Assembly: GCF_002804065.1 (NCBI RefSeq)
Contig: NZ_CP024955.1
Span: 1,922,001 to 1,986,000, forward strand
Direction of reading: 5' to 3'
Source: Kyrpidia spormannii
GTDB lineage: Bacteria > Bacillota > Bacilli > Kyrpidiales > Kyrpidiaceae
DNA length: 64,000 bases
Shown: piece after piece, positions 9,148 to 17,138 of the stretch
Position numbering within the stretch: position 1 is the first letter of the stretch
How the letters are laid out: every line of letters starts with the position of its first letter
Notes under the pieces: generated by a model
Seen by the model: only the letters and a program-made list of their open reading frames with translations
What the model was told of the DNA's origin: nothing
Database searches by the model: none
Program-made: the position numbers and the translations under genes

Positions 9148-9176
9148 ATTATACATCAATAACGAGTATCAATCAA
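9148..9176 (-). promoter_or_regulatory. Sigma-A promoter of ahpC
   Basis: TTGATT (9171-9176), 17 bases, TATAAT (9148-9153) on the minus strand. The octamer TTATTGAT occurs twice as a direct repeat within and upstream of this promoter, a possible regulator site, but no exact PerR or Fur box is present. Confidence 0.65.
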
Positions 9177-9220
9177 TAATTAGTTTTTCTTTTGTCACCT
9201 CCTTGTCGAGATCTTCCCCT

Positions 9221-9249
9221 TTGTCCGGCACACCGCGGTTTGCTATGAT
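9221..9249 (+). promoter_or_regulatory. Probable sigma-A promoter of hemQ
   Basis: TTGTCC (9221-9226), 17 bases, TATGAT (9244-9249), just upstream of the hemQ ribosome site AAGGAG at 9257-9262. It implies a very short leader. Confidence 0.5.
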
Positions 9250-9271
9250 GGATCCGAAGGAGATGATCCCC

Positions 9272-10018
9272 ATGAGCGAAGCCGTACAAACCCTTGAGGG
9301 CTGGTTTGCCCTTCACGATTTTCGCCATATCGACTGGCCCCGGTGGGCCCATCTGCCGGCCGACGAGCGCCGCCATATGCGCGACGCTTTCCTCGACCTG
9401 GTGGCCCGGTGGGATGAGATCGAGGCAACCAAGCAAGGGAGCACAGCTCTTTACACGGTGGTCGGCCAGAAAGCGGACCTGGTCATGGTCCACCTGCGCC
9501 CCACCTTGCAGGATCTCGAGGCGACGGAACTGGTTTTCGAACGGTCAGAATTCGCCACTCTCGCGCGACCGGCGTACTCCTATGTGTCGGTGGTGGAGCT
9601 AAGCAATTATACCACGAAACCCGGGACCGACCCCAGTGACGACCCGGTGATTCAGCGAAGATTAAAACCGATCCTGCCAAAAACAGAGCATATTTGCTTC
9701 TATCCGATGAACAAACGCCGCCAAGGCGAAGATAATTGGTATATGCTCGATATGGAAGACAGGCGGACCATGATGCGCAGTCATGGAGAAATTGGCCGGC
9801 GCTACGGCGGCAAAGTGACGCAAATCATCACCGGCTCTGTGGGTTTGGATGACTGGGAATGGGGCGTGACGCTGTTTGCCGACGATCCCATCGTGTTTAA
9901 GAAGCTCATCTATGAGATGCGTTTCGACGAAGTGAGCGCCCGCTTTGGCGAATTCGGCCAGTTCTTCGTCGGGAATCGCCTGACCCGGGAGCGGATCGAC
10001 AGCTGGCTGGGATTATAA
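9272..10018 (+). CDS. hemQ: Coproheme decarboxylase HemQ (chlorite dismutase family)
   Basis: Last step of the Gram-positive coproporphyrin-dependent heme pathway: two peroxide-driven decarboxylations of Fe-coproporphyrin III to heme b. The 248 residues contain the catalytic tyrosine block [17 protein letters not shown], the proximal heme histidine in [15 protein letters not shown], and the family signature [16 protein letters not shown] followed by [16 protein letters not shown]. The start at 9272 follows AAGGAG by nine bases; ATG at 9263 is too close. Divergence from ahpC fits, because the reaction uses hydrogen peroxide. Confidence 0.96.
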   Translation: MSEAVQTLEGWFALHDFRHIDWPRWAHLPADERRHMRDAFLDLVARWDEIEATKQGSTALYTVVGQKADLVMVHLRPTLQDLEATELVFERSEFATLARPAYSYVSVVELSNYTTKPGTDPSDDPVIQRRLKPILPKTEHICFYPMNKRRQGEDNWYMLDMEDRRTMMRSHGEIGRRYGGKVTQIITGSVGLDDWEWGVTLFADDPIVFKKLIYEMRFDEVSARFGEFGQFFVGNRLTRERIDSWLGL

Positions 10019-10043
10019 GGAACCTTTCGGGACACCAAAAGCG

Positions 10044-10095
10044 AGGAGCCTTCGCCGTGCCGCAACTTCGTATCCGCGGCGCGGAGAAGGCTCCT
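10044..10095. terminator. Large hairpin after hemQ
   Basis: AGGAGCCTTC and GAAGGCTCCT are perfect 10-bp arms with further G/C pairing inside. A short T-run (CTTTT) follows only on the minus strand, so it may end the transcript of the zinc dehydrogenase operon and possibly hemQ from the other side. Confidence 0.5.
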
Positions 10096-10149
10096 GTCGT
10101 GAGATCCCGTCACTCGTAGTAGCCTTGTGTGGACTTCCTGAGCGTCTTA

Positions 10150-10368
10150 AACTACTCCGCATCGTGACCACACCACACCTGGGAATTGGGCAAATAACAT
10201 TCCTCGGTGGCCAGGTATGGAAATTAATCCTGGGTGGTCTCGCTCCAACGCCCTCCTTTTCCCATAGCATGTGGATTGCATGCCGTGTCGAACAAAATCC
10301 TGCCCTCCGGATGATGCTTGACTCGGTACCCACTCCCCGTCGATCCATAGCGCTTCCGTGCGCATGCA
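10150..10368 (-). pseudogene. Decayed metallo-beta-lactamase-fold (AHL lactonase-like) gene remnant
   Basis: Directly after the zinc dehydrogenase stop, GGGGGAGG precedes an ATG at 10365 that opens a short frame (MRTEALWIDGEW). Shifting frame near 10325 gives VKHHPEGRILFDTACNPHAM, then GRWSETTQD, a stop, FPYLATEECYLPNSQ and another stop near 10152. This is the N-terminal part of the N-acyl-homoserine-lactonase-like metallo-beta-lactamase family (pattern HPEG-LFDTGCHP-AM..WPE..FPY..EECLPNRL). The catalytic HxHxDH region is absent, so the gene is frameshifted, stop-containing and 3'-truncated. The match is from remembered family pattern. Confidence 0.55.
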
Positions 10369-10379
10369 CGCCTCCCCCT

Positions 10380-11519
10380 TTAATCGGAAACCACGATAGA
10401 CGCCCGGGTCACCTGACGTTTGGCGGACCGATCCAATGCCTCACCCACTTGGTCCAGGGTGAACTCGGCATCCAGCATCTCAGCAAAGGGGTATTTGTTG
10501 ATATTATTCGACAAAAATTTCAGTGAACGGTAAAGGTACCAGGGGTTATAACGGATCACAGGAATGATCTGAATCGATTTGCGCGTCATCAGCCCTGGAT
10601 CGAAGTCGGTCAATTCCCCAGGGGAAATGTTCCCAATGCTGACATACCGACCTCCGGCTCGCACCAGGTGGATACCCTCATGAAAGGCAGCCGGGACACC
10701 GCTGACTTCCAACCCCACATCCGCTCCGGACCCGTCTGTCAACTCCTGGACCGCCCGGGCACGTTTCTCCACGGAGTCAACTTCATTCAGGTTGATGGTG
10801 TAGTCGGCACCAAAATCCCGGGCTAAGGCCAAGCGGGATTCCAAAGCGTCGATGACGACCACCCTGGCGCCCATTTCCTTCGCCAGGGCGCAGGCGTTCA
10901 AGCCGAGCCCGCCGGCCCCCTGAATCACCAGAGTCTCTCCATAGCGCAACCCGGCCTTGTCGAGGCCAAAATAGACCTGGGACAACGCGCAGTTCGCGCT
11001 GGCCGCCGCAACATCCGGAACATTATCGGGAACTTTATAAAAATACTGATCGGGATGAATGTAGTAGTGGGTGGCGAAGGATCCATGAAAATGAGGATAT
11101 TCGTCAGCTTCCTTGGACCAGAAAGAATAGGCGTTCTCGCACAGGTGAAACTGCCCCTCCCGGCACGGGCGGCACTTTCGGCACGTGAGATAGTAGGCGG
11201 CCACGATTCGATCTCCCACCTGAACCGGGGCCCCGGCGTAATCGGTCTTTACGCCCTCACCGAGTGCCTGGATCCGACCAATGGCCTCGTGCCCCATGAC
11301 CCCCGATTTTTTTGTGGGGTGAAGGCCCTTCCAGATGTGCAGCTCGGACCCGCAGATGTTTGTTCGGGTGATCTCCATCAAGACCGCCCCCGGCCCCGGC
11401 GAAGGGACCTCATATTCCTCAAAGACCAAGGTTCCCGGCTTCGTCATCACGGCGACTTTCCCGATCATTCGCGTCACCCCGATCTTAAAATTGTATGCGG
11501 GATCCGACATCCCCCTCAT
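10380..11519 (-). CDS. Zinc-dependent alcohol dehydrogenase (threonine dehydrogenase-like MDR)
   Basis: A 379-residue medium-chain dehydrogenase. The catalytic zinc ligands fall in TNICGSELH and GHEAIGR. The structural zinc cluster is CRKCRPCREGQFHLC, and the NAD(P)-binding turn is GAGGLGLNACALAKEMGA (about residue 190). A long insertion around YSFWSKEADEYPHFHGSFA resembles the branch active on larger or polyol-like alcohols. Substrate unknown. It is the last intact gene of the acyl-CoA cluster. ATG 11519 has only a weak ribosome site; ATG 11510 is an alternative. A TTGACA-N16-TAGAAT sequence abuts the start and could give a leaderless transcript. Confidence 0.88.
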   Translation of the reverse strand: MRGMSDPAYNFKIGVTRMIGKVAVMTKPGTLVFEEYEVPSPGPGAVLMEITRTNICGSELHIWKGLHPTKKSGVMGHEAIGRIQALGEGVKTDYAGAPVQVGDRIVAAYYLTCRKCRPCREGQFHLCENAYSFWSKEADEYPHFHGSFATHYYIHPDQYFYKVPDNVPDVAAASANCALSQVYFGLDKAGLRYGETLVIQGAGGLGLNACALAKEMGARVVVIDALESRLALARDFGADYTINLNEVDSVEKRARAVQELTDGSGADVGLEVSGVPAAFHEGIHLVRAGGRYVSIGNISPGELTDFDPGLMTRKSIQIIPVIRYNPWYLYRSLKFLSNNINKYPFAEMLDAEFTLDQVGEALDRSAKRQVTRASIVVSD

Positions 11520-11601
11520 AATTCTATCTCGCCCCGGACAATTGTCAATACGATTGTGTATAATCGATTTTTATTTCCGTTTACATTTTCTTCGCGACCT
11601 G

Positions 11602-12759
11602 TCAATAGGAGCGCGGAAGCCCGAGGACGTGTTCCGCCACGTAAGACAAAATGAGATTGGTGGAGATGGGAGCCACCTGATAAAGTCGAGTTTCACGAAA
11701 TTTCCGTTCGACATCATACTCCTCGGCAAAGCCGAACCCACCGTGGGTTTGCAAGGCCACATTGGCCGCCTCCCAAGACGCGTCCGCCGCCAACAGCTTC
11801 GCCATGTTGGCCTCAGCCCCGCAGGGTTGCCCGGCGTCAAACAATTCCGCCGCCCGAAACCGCATCAGATCGGCCGCTTCCAGATTGACATAAGCCCGGG
11901 CAATGGGAAACTGCACTCCTTGGTTCTGGCCGATGGGCCGCCCGAACACCACCCGCCGGCGTGCATACTCCGCGGCGCGACCCACAAACCACCTCGCGTC
12001 CCCAATACATTCCGCCGCAATTAAGATCCGCTCCGCGTTCATTCCATCAAGAATATAGTGAAATCCTTTGCCTTCCTCCCCGATCAAATTATCCACCGGC
12101 ACCTCCAAGTCTTCGAAAAACAGCTCTGTGGCGGAATGGTTCATCATTGTCCGAATCGGCCGCATGGTCAGCCCGCGGCCTATCGCTTCCCTCAGGTCAA
12201 CCAGCAGCACGGACAAACCTTCCGTCCGCTTCCGCACCTGGTCCACCGGAGTGGTTCGAACGAGGAGAAGCATCAGATCGGAGTGTTCGGTTCTGGAGAT
12301 GAACACTTTTTGCCCATTGATGACATAGCGGTCCCCGCGCCGGACCGCCGTGGTTTTCAGTTGAGTGGTGTCCGAACCCGTGTTGGGCTCAGTAATACCA
12401 AAAGCCTGCAGTCGAAGCGTTCCCTCGGCAATCCTCGGCAAATACACTCGTTTCTGCTCCTCGGAACCGTGGCGAAGCAACGTCCCCATCGTGTACATCT
12501 GGGCGTGGCACGCCCCGGCGTTCCCGCCGGATCGATTGATCTCTTCAAGGATAATGGAAGCTTCAGTAATGCCCAGGCCGGCCCCGCCGTACTCCTCCGG
12601 GATCAAAGCCGCCAGATATCCCGCCTGGGTCAGGGCATCCACAAACTCTTGGGGATATGCCCGCTGTCGATCAAGTTCTCGCCAATAGGCATCGGGAAAC
12701 CGCTCACAAACTTTTCGCACCGCCTGCCTGAGATCTTGATGCAATTCCGACTCTTTCAC
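11602..12759 (-). CDS. Acyl-CoA dehydrogenase
   Basis: FAD flavoenzyme of 385 residues that introduces an alpha-beta double bond into an acyl-CoA. The family pattern is clear: N-terminal PEEYGGAGLGITEASIILEE, the FAD/substrate loop QAFGITEPNTGSD, GQKVFISRTEHSD, the C-terminal QTHGGFGFAEEYDVERKFRE and a YQVAPISTNLI block. In most family members the catalytic base is Glu in the YEGTSEI block; here that block reads YQVAPIS, so the base may differ. The start overlaps the CoA-transferase stop by four bases. Substrate unknown, probably activated by the adjacent CoA-transferase. Confidence 0.93.
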   Translation of the reverse strand: MKESELHQDLRQAVRKVCERFPDAYWRELDRQRAYPQEFVDALTQAGYLAALIPEEYGGAGLGITEASIILEEINRSGGNAGACHAQMYTMGTLLRHGSEEQKRVYLPRIAEGTLRLQAFGITEPNTGSDTTQLKTTAVRRGDRYVINGQKVFISRTEHSDLMLLLVRTTPVDQVRKRTEGLSVLLVDLREAIGRGLTMRPIRTMMNHSATELFFEDLEVPVDNLIGEEGKGFHYILDGMNAERILIAAECIGDARWFVGRAAEYARRRVVFGRPIGQNQGVQFPIARAYVNLEAADLMRFRAAELFDAGQPCGAEANMAKLLAADASWEAANVALQTHGGFGFAEEYDVERKFRETRLYQVAPISTNLILSYVAEHVLGLPRSY

Positions 12760-13988
12760 CTGTCCCCGCCTCCTTCAACGTCCAATCCGATAACTCCCTT
12801 ACTGAGCAACTCCTCCACCCGAGCCAACTCCCCGATCTCCGCAAGAATCTCTCGGGTATGTTGACCAAGTAGCGGCGCAGATGTGCGAATCGCGGCAGGA
12901 GTGTCCGTCAATCGCACCGGAAGCCTCGGAATCTTCACTTCGGCAATTCGCGGGTGGGGGGTCGACTGCAACAACGACAATGCCGCGAGCTGTGGATCTT
13001 CCATGACCTGAGAGGGCCGTTGAATCGGAGAACAAGGAATCCCCACTTCCCGAAACAACGCCACCCACTCTGCCCGCGGGCGTTGCCGGAGCTGCTTATT
13101 TAACAGCCCCTCCAGTTCCTCCCTGTTCAACACCCGGTCCGGGTTTGTCGCAAACCGCGGATCGTGTGTCAACTCCGGCCGACCGATGGCCTGGGCGAGG
13201 CGGGCAAACAGTCCATCGTTCGAAATTCCAATCATGATCGGGCCATCTGCCGTCTCAAAAGCCCCATAAGGGGCAAAGGCAGTATGCCGGGCCCCCTGAG
13301 GCACGGGATCCCGACGTGTGGCCTGGTAGGCCACCAAGTGATAATTCATCCAGTAGACTCCCGTTTCGAACAGCGAGGTTCCGACGATCTGTCCTCGCCC
13401 GGTTCGCTCCCGGTAAAATAACGCAGATAAGATTCCGACTGCGGCCCACGTGGCACTGCCGGCATCCAGGATGGAAACCCCGGCCCGGGAGGGTTCATCC
13501 TCCCGGCTCCCGGTGATACTCATGATCCCCGTGCGGGCCTGAACCACCGCATCGTAACCGGGAAGCATGCAGTCTGGCCCATCATCTCCGTACGCACTGA
13601 GGGAACAGTAAATGAGAGACGGGTGTTCGCGCAAAAGGCTTTTCCCGTCTAGTCCATACTTTTCTAACACGCCCCTCCGAAAATTCTCCACCACCACATC
13701 CGCTTGGGCAATGAGTTTTAAGGTGATCTCCCGGCCCTCCGGCTGTCTAAAATCGAGGGCAAGGGACCGCTTATTCCGGTTTATGGCCAAAAAATACGCC
13801 GATTCTCCGTTCCAGGCGGGGCTCATGTGCCGGGCGTCATCTCCTTTTCCCACCCGCTCGATCTTGACGACGTCCGCTCCCAGGTCCGCCAGAATCGCCG
13901 TCGCCGACGGTCCGGAAATGTTGGTGGTAAAATCGACAACGCGAATCCCTGCCAGGGGGCCCTCCTTTTTCTTCACCTGTTCCTTCAT
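12756..13988 (-). CDS. CaiB/BaiF family (family III) CoA-transferase
   Basis: A 410-residue enzyme moving CoA between carboxylic acids through an aspartyl-CoA anhydride. Visible are the N-terminal GIRVVDFTTNISGPSATAIL, GADVVKIERVGKGDDAR, NRNKRSLALDF, the catalytic Asp region (YDAVVQARTGIMSITG) and the C-terminal PLLGQHTREIL that closes these proteins. It is translationally coupled to the acyl-CoA dehydrogenase and presumably supplies that enzyme's thioester substrate. The acid it activates is not identifiable. Confidence 0.94.
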   Translation of the reverse strand: MKEQVKKKEGPLAGIRVVDFTTNISGPSATAILADLGADVVKIERVGKGDDARHMSPAWNGESAYFLAINRNKRSLALDFRQPEGREITLKLIAQADVVVENFRRGVLEKYGLDGKSLLREHPSLIYCSLSAYGDDGPDCMLPGYDAVVQARTGIMSITGSREDEPSRAGVSILDAGSATWAAVGILSALFYRERTGRGQIVGTSLFETGVYWMNYHLVAYQATRRDPVPQGARHTAFAPYGAFETADGPIMIGISNDGLFARLAQAIGRPELTHDPRFATNPDRVLNREELEGLLNKQLRQRPRAEWVALFREVGIPCSPIQRPSQVMEDPQLAALSLLQSTPHPRIAEVKIPRLPVRLTDTPAAIRTSAPLLGQHTREILAEIGELARVEELLSKGVIGLDVEGGGDR

Positions 13989-14051
13989 ACCGCTCCCCTC
14001 CCCGGTTCCAAGGATCTTCCACCGCCGCCAAAACCCCGATACTTCACAAGA

Positions 14052-14840
14052 CTAGCGCCCCTGGAAATGGGGAGATCGCTTTTCGTTGAATGCCCGAACT
14101 CCCTCCAGACGGTCTTCGGTATCCACGCATTGGTTGTACCAGTACAACTCCCGAACCCGAGCTTCACCATCTGGCATCCCGAACAACTCGTCGATGGCGG
14201 CTTTACAGAACCGCACCGCCAAGGGGGCATTGGCACTGATCACCTGGGCCAACGCCAGAAACTCTGCGTCCAACCTCTCCCTGGGGACCAGTCGATTCAC
14301 CGCCCCCATCTCCGCCATCTGCTGGGCACTGAACTTTTGACCGCTGAGAATGACCTCTTTGGCGCGGTGAACGCCAATCCGTTTAGCCAGGAGCCGCGTT
14401 CCCCCACCTCCGGGCATAATGCCCCGGGTCACCTCGGGCAAGCCAAAAGTGGCACCTTCACTCACCACCCACAAATCGCAGTTCAGCGCCAATTCCATTC
14501 CGCCGGCCAAGCAGTAACCATCAATCACCGCCACAGTGGGCATGGGCAGGTCTGCGAGAGCATAAAACATGGCTTCAAACAGGTGGTGCTGGTTTCGCCA
14601 TTGTTCCTCGCTCATCCTATTCCGCTCTTTAAGATCCGCTCCGGTACAGAAGAATCCTTCGTGAGCCGACCGCAGCCCAACCACCCGAACATCAGATCTT
14701 GTCCTCAGGTTCTTGAAGATTTCGAGCAACTGTTCTGCCATTTCCGTGTTGAAGGCGTTCATCACTTTCGGGCGGTCCAAAATCACTTCAACGATCGTCG
14801 AATTTTCCGGCCTCTCCTTAACTTGTACGAAGCTTTCCAT
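14052..14840 (-). CDS. Enoyl-CoA hydratase/isomerase (crotonase family)
   Basis: A 262-residue crotonase. The oxyanion-hole segments are GFFCTGADLKER (about residue 65) and DGYCLAGGMELALNCDL (about 110-126), and the active-site region ATFGLPEVTRGIMPGGGGTRLLAKRIG has Glu in the position used by hydratases. First gene after a strong sigma-A promoter and followed 63 bases later by the CoA-transferase. Could be a hydratase or a methylglutaconyl-type hydratase; context does not decide. Confidence 0.92.
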   Translation of the reverse strand: MESFVQVKERPENSTIVEVILDRPKVMNAFNTEMAEQLLEIFKNLRTRSDVRVVGLRSAHEGFFCTGADLKERNRMSEEQWRNQHHLFEAMFYALADLPMPTVAVIDGYCLAGGMELALNCDLWVVSEGATFGLPEVTRGIMPGGGGTRLLAKRIGVHRAKEVILSGQKFSAQQMAEMGAVNRLVPRERLDAEFLALAQVISANAPLAVRFCKAAIDELFGMPDGEARVRELYWYNQCVDTEDRLEGVRAFNEKRSPHFQGR

Positions 14841-14900
14841 CTCCCCTTGCCCCCTCGCGATCTAGATCCGCATCTCCGTCCGCAGGAACGGTTCGCTACG

Positions 14901-14930
14901 ATTGTATATTGGATCCATAATCCTAGTCAA
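14901..14930 (-). promoter_or_regulatory. Sigma-A promoter with operator-like palindrome in the spacer
   Basis: TTGACT (14925-14930), 18 bases, TACAAT (14901-14906), about 60 bases before the crotonase start. The spacer contains ATGGATCCAA, nearly identical to TTGGATCCAA in the promoter at 17098-17126. The GntR/FCD regulator encoded in the same cluster is the natural candidate to bind both. Confidence 0.7.
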
Positions 14931-15015
14931 GGAATGCGGTAGAGCGGAACTTGCTCTTCCCACACTTTAGCAATTCCACTCACCACATATAGGTTGAGTC
15001 CCACGGGTGAAATGA

Positions 15016-16074
15016 TCACCTCCTTCTCAGCCTGCGGCAGATCTCGTCCGACACATCTCGAGTACCGGAATGTCCGCCGATATCCGGCGTCTTGATTCCT
15101 TCCGCCGTCACGTCTTCCATCACTTGCAGCAACTCCTGAGCCGCATCTCGGTGCCCGAAGTGTTCGAGCATGAGGGCCCCCGTCCAAATCTGCCCGATGG
15201 GGTTGGCGATGCCCCTGCCCGCGATGTCCGGGGCCGAGCCGTGCACCGGTTCGAACATCGACGGATAGCGTCCGTTGACATTGATATTCGCCGCCGGGGC
15301 AATGCCGATGCTCCCCATCACCGCGCCGCTGATGTCGGTCAGAATGTCCCCAAACAGATTACTGGCCACCACCACATCGAAGACATAAGGCCGGGCGACA
15401 AACTGTGCCGCCAGGGCATCAATGTGATAGGAGTCAACCCGGACATCCCGGTAGTCCCGCTGTACGTCCTTGAACACTTCGTCCCAAAAGGGCATCGTGT
15501 GGTAAATGCCGTTCGATTTTGTCGCACTGGTTACATGTTTTCGGCGGGTCCTGGCCAATTCAAACGCATAACGCATGACCCGCTCCGTTCCCTTGCGGGT
15601 GAACACCGCAGCCTGGATCGCCATCTCGTCATCGCCCCGATGGAGCCGCCCGCCGATTTCGCTGTACTCCCCTTCGCTGTTTTCCCGAACCACGACGAGA
15701 TCGAATCCTTGAGGGTCAGTTAGCGGCGATGCCACGCCCTTCAGGGCTTTGGCCGGACGAACATTGATCACCTGTTCGAACTCCCGGCGAATCTTTAAAA
15801 GCAACCCCCAAAGAGAAATGTGGTCGGGCACCAGTCCAGGATTCCCCACCGCCCCCAGAAAGATCGCATCAAACCCTTTCAGAATGTCCAGCCCATCCGC
15901 GGGCATCATCTCCCCGTGCTCAGCGTAGTAGTCACAACTCCACGGAAACTCCTGAAACTTGAAATGAAACCCACCGTGCACCTCCGCCAAAACCTTCAGA
16001 ACCTCCACTGCCGCCGGCACCACTTCCCGTCCAATCCCGTCGCCGGGAATAACCGCAATCGTATACACATCCAT
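15016..16074 (-). CDS. Tartrate/D-malate-type dehydrogenase (isopropylmalate dehydrogenase family)
   Basis: A 352-residue NAD-dependent beta-decarboxylating dehydrogenase. Motifs: VIPGDGIGREVVPAA, the substrate arginine region in WGLLLKIRREFEQVINVRPA (the WxLLxxIRxxF pattern of tartrate/D-malate dehydrogenases rather than LeuB), VRENSEGEYSEIGG, the SNLFGDILTDIS metal/NAD block, and EPVHGSAPDIAGRGIANP. Likely oxidises a 2-hydroxy-3-substituted dicarboxylic acid to a keto acid plus CO2. It lies 41 bases downstream of the CitE-like gene and probably shares its transcript. Confidence 0.9.
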   Translation of the reverse strand: MDVYTIAVIPGDGIGREVVPAAVEVLKVLAEVHGGFHFKFQEFPWSCDYYAEHGEMMPADGLDILKGFDAIFLGAVGNPGLVPDHISLWGLLLKIRREFEQVINVRPAKALKGVASPLTDPQGFDLVVVRENSEGEYSEIGGRLHRGDDEMAIQAAVFTRKGTERVMRYAFELARTRRKHVTSATKSNGIYHTMPFWDEVFKDVQRDYRDVRVDSYHIDALAAQFVARPYVFDVVVASNLFGDILTDISGAVMGSIGIAPAANINVNGRYPSMFEPVHGSAPDIAGRGIANPIGQIWTGALMLEHFGHRDAAQELLQVMEDVTAEGIKTPDIGGHSGTRDVSDEICRRLRRR

Positions 16075-16114
16075 GCCTCAAAAGTCCCCCTTGTCAAAGA
16101 CTCGTGCTCCATTC

Positions 16115-16990
16115 TCACTGTTCTCCGGCCCGCCGCAGGGTGTCTTCCGCCCATCGCACCAGAGCACCGTCCACCAAGAGGCCGTCCTCGGTCAAAACAG
16201 CCCCCTGTCCGGACTGCCGGGCCTGGGCAGATATCTCCAGAATACGCCGGGCTTTCAACATTTCCTCATCCGACACCCCGTACACTTCGCGAACCACAGC
16301 CAATTGGGAAGGGTGAATGACCATCTTTCCCTGACACCCTATGTCGTGTCCAAAGTGCACGTCCTCGCGGAATCCGGCTTTGTCATCAAGAAACACATAC
16401 ACCACATCCCAGGGGGGTTCGAGCCCAAGAGCCCTGGACACGAGAACCAAACGGACCCGCTCCGCCGCAAACCCATTCTGTCTGAAGGCAAAATCGAGAG
16501 ACATACCCGTGTCCACCGCCAAGTCCGCAATGCCCAAGGCTGCAGCCCGAATCCGCTTACTTGCGGATAACAACTCTTCCATTCTCATGACCCCAGCAGC
16601 CGTTTCCAACAGGATCACCATCTGAATCCCGTTGAGATTCTGACCGGTTTCTCTTTCCCACCTGCGCAAACGGTCCTCCAGTGCTCGCAACTGCCCGGCG
16701 CGCTCCACTTTCGGAACCACGAAGCCGTCCGGCGAAGCGGGCAAAACTGCGTCCAGATCGCTCTCCCAGTGGGGGGTATCCAATCCATTGATCCGCACCC
16801 ACCGCCTCGGTGGCCCATCGGAAGCCCTCTGTTGCAGCCACCGGGTCGCGTTTGCCCGCGCCCGCTCCTTGTCGGCTTCGGACACGGCGTCCTCGAGGTC
16901 AAGGATGATCCCCGAACACCCCAGTGTCTCCGCCTTTTGAATCTTATGTTCATCTGTGGCCGGTACAAAGAGGAGCGCGGACATCTCCAT
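16115..16990 (-). CDS. HpcH/HpaI aldolase family, CitE-like CoA-ester lyase
   Basis: A 291-residue TIM-barrel enzyme. N-terminal LLFVPATDEHKIQKA, the acidic GIILDLEDAVSEADKERAR and RINGLDTPHWESDL, catalytic-region IQMVILLETAAGVM with the metal-binding Glu, and the C-terminal GKMVIHPSQLAVV are characteristic of citrate lyase beta-like and malyl/citramalyl-CoA lyases. It would cleave a 3-hydroxy-acyl-CoA to a keto acid and acetyl-CoA (or another acyl-CoA). First gene downstream of a strong regulated promoter. No CitD or CitF partner is present, so it is not citrate lyase itself. Confidence 0.9.
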   Translation of the reverse strand: MEMSALLFVPATDEHKIQKAETLGCSGIILDLEDAVSEADKERARANATRWLQQRASDGPPRRWVRINGLDTPHWESDLDAVLPASPDGFVVPKVERAGQLRALEDRLRRWERETGQNLNGIQMVILLETAAGVMRMEELLSASKRIRAAALGIADLAVDTGMSLDFAFRQNGFAAERVRLVLVSRALGLEPPWDVVYVFLDDKAGFREDVHFGHDIGCQGKMVIHPSQLAVVREVYGVSDEEMLKARRILEISAQARQSGQGAVLTEDGLLVDGALVRWAEDTLRRAGEQ

Positions 16991-17097
16991 TCGCCATCCT
17001 TTCCATCAATCCACCGACTCGATCACCGCGTATCTTTGGCTTGCAATGGAAGACGGGAAGTATCGCTTAATACAGAAAACACCACCAACTATCGCAT

Positions 17098-17126
17098 ATT
17101 ATATCTTGGATCCAACATTTAATCAA
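17098..17126 (-). promoter_or_regulatory. Sigma-A promoter of the CitE-like gene with palindromic operator
   Basis: TTGATT (17121-17126), 17 bases, TATAAT (17098-17103). The perfect palindrome TTGGATCCAA (17106-17115) lies in the spacer, in the gap between the GntR-family gene and the CitE-like gene. A protein bound there would occlude RNA polymerase. Confidence 0.75.
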
Positions 17127-17138
17127 CAAGAAATTGAC

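Noticed and set aside
9148..9200. PerR or Fur box at the ahpC promoter
   Set aside because: Only partial resemblance; the direct repeat TTATTGAT does not form the required inverted repeat.
10013..10369. A 118-codon minus-strand frame starting MHAHGS
   Set aside because: No motif, and its lower half runs through the large terminator hairpin; the lactonase-like remnant is better supported in another frame.
12058..12864. Long plus-strand frames opposite the acyl-CoA dehydrogenase and other catabolic genes
   Set aside because: Pro/His/Arg-rich shadow translations of clearly identified minus-strand genes.
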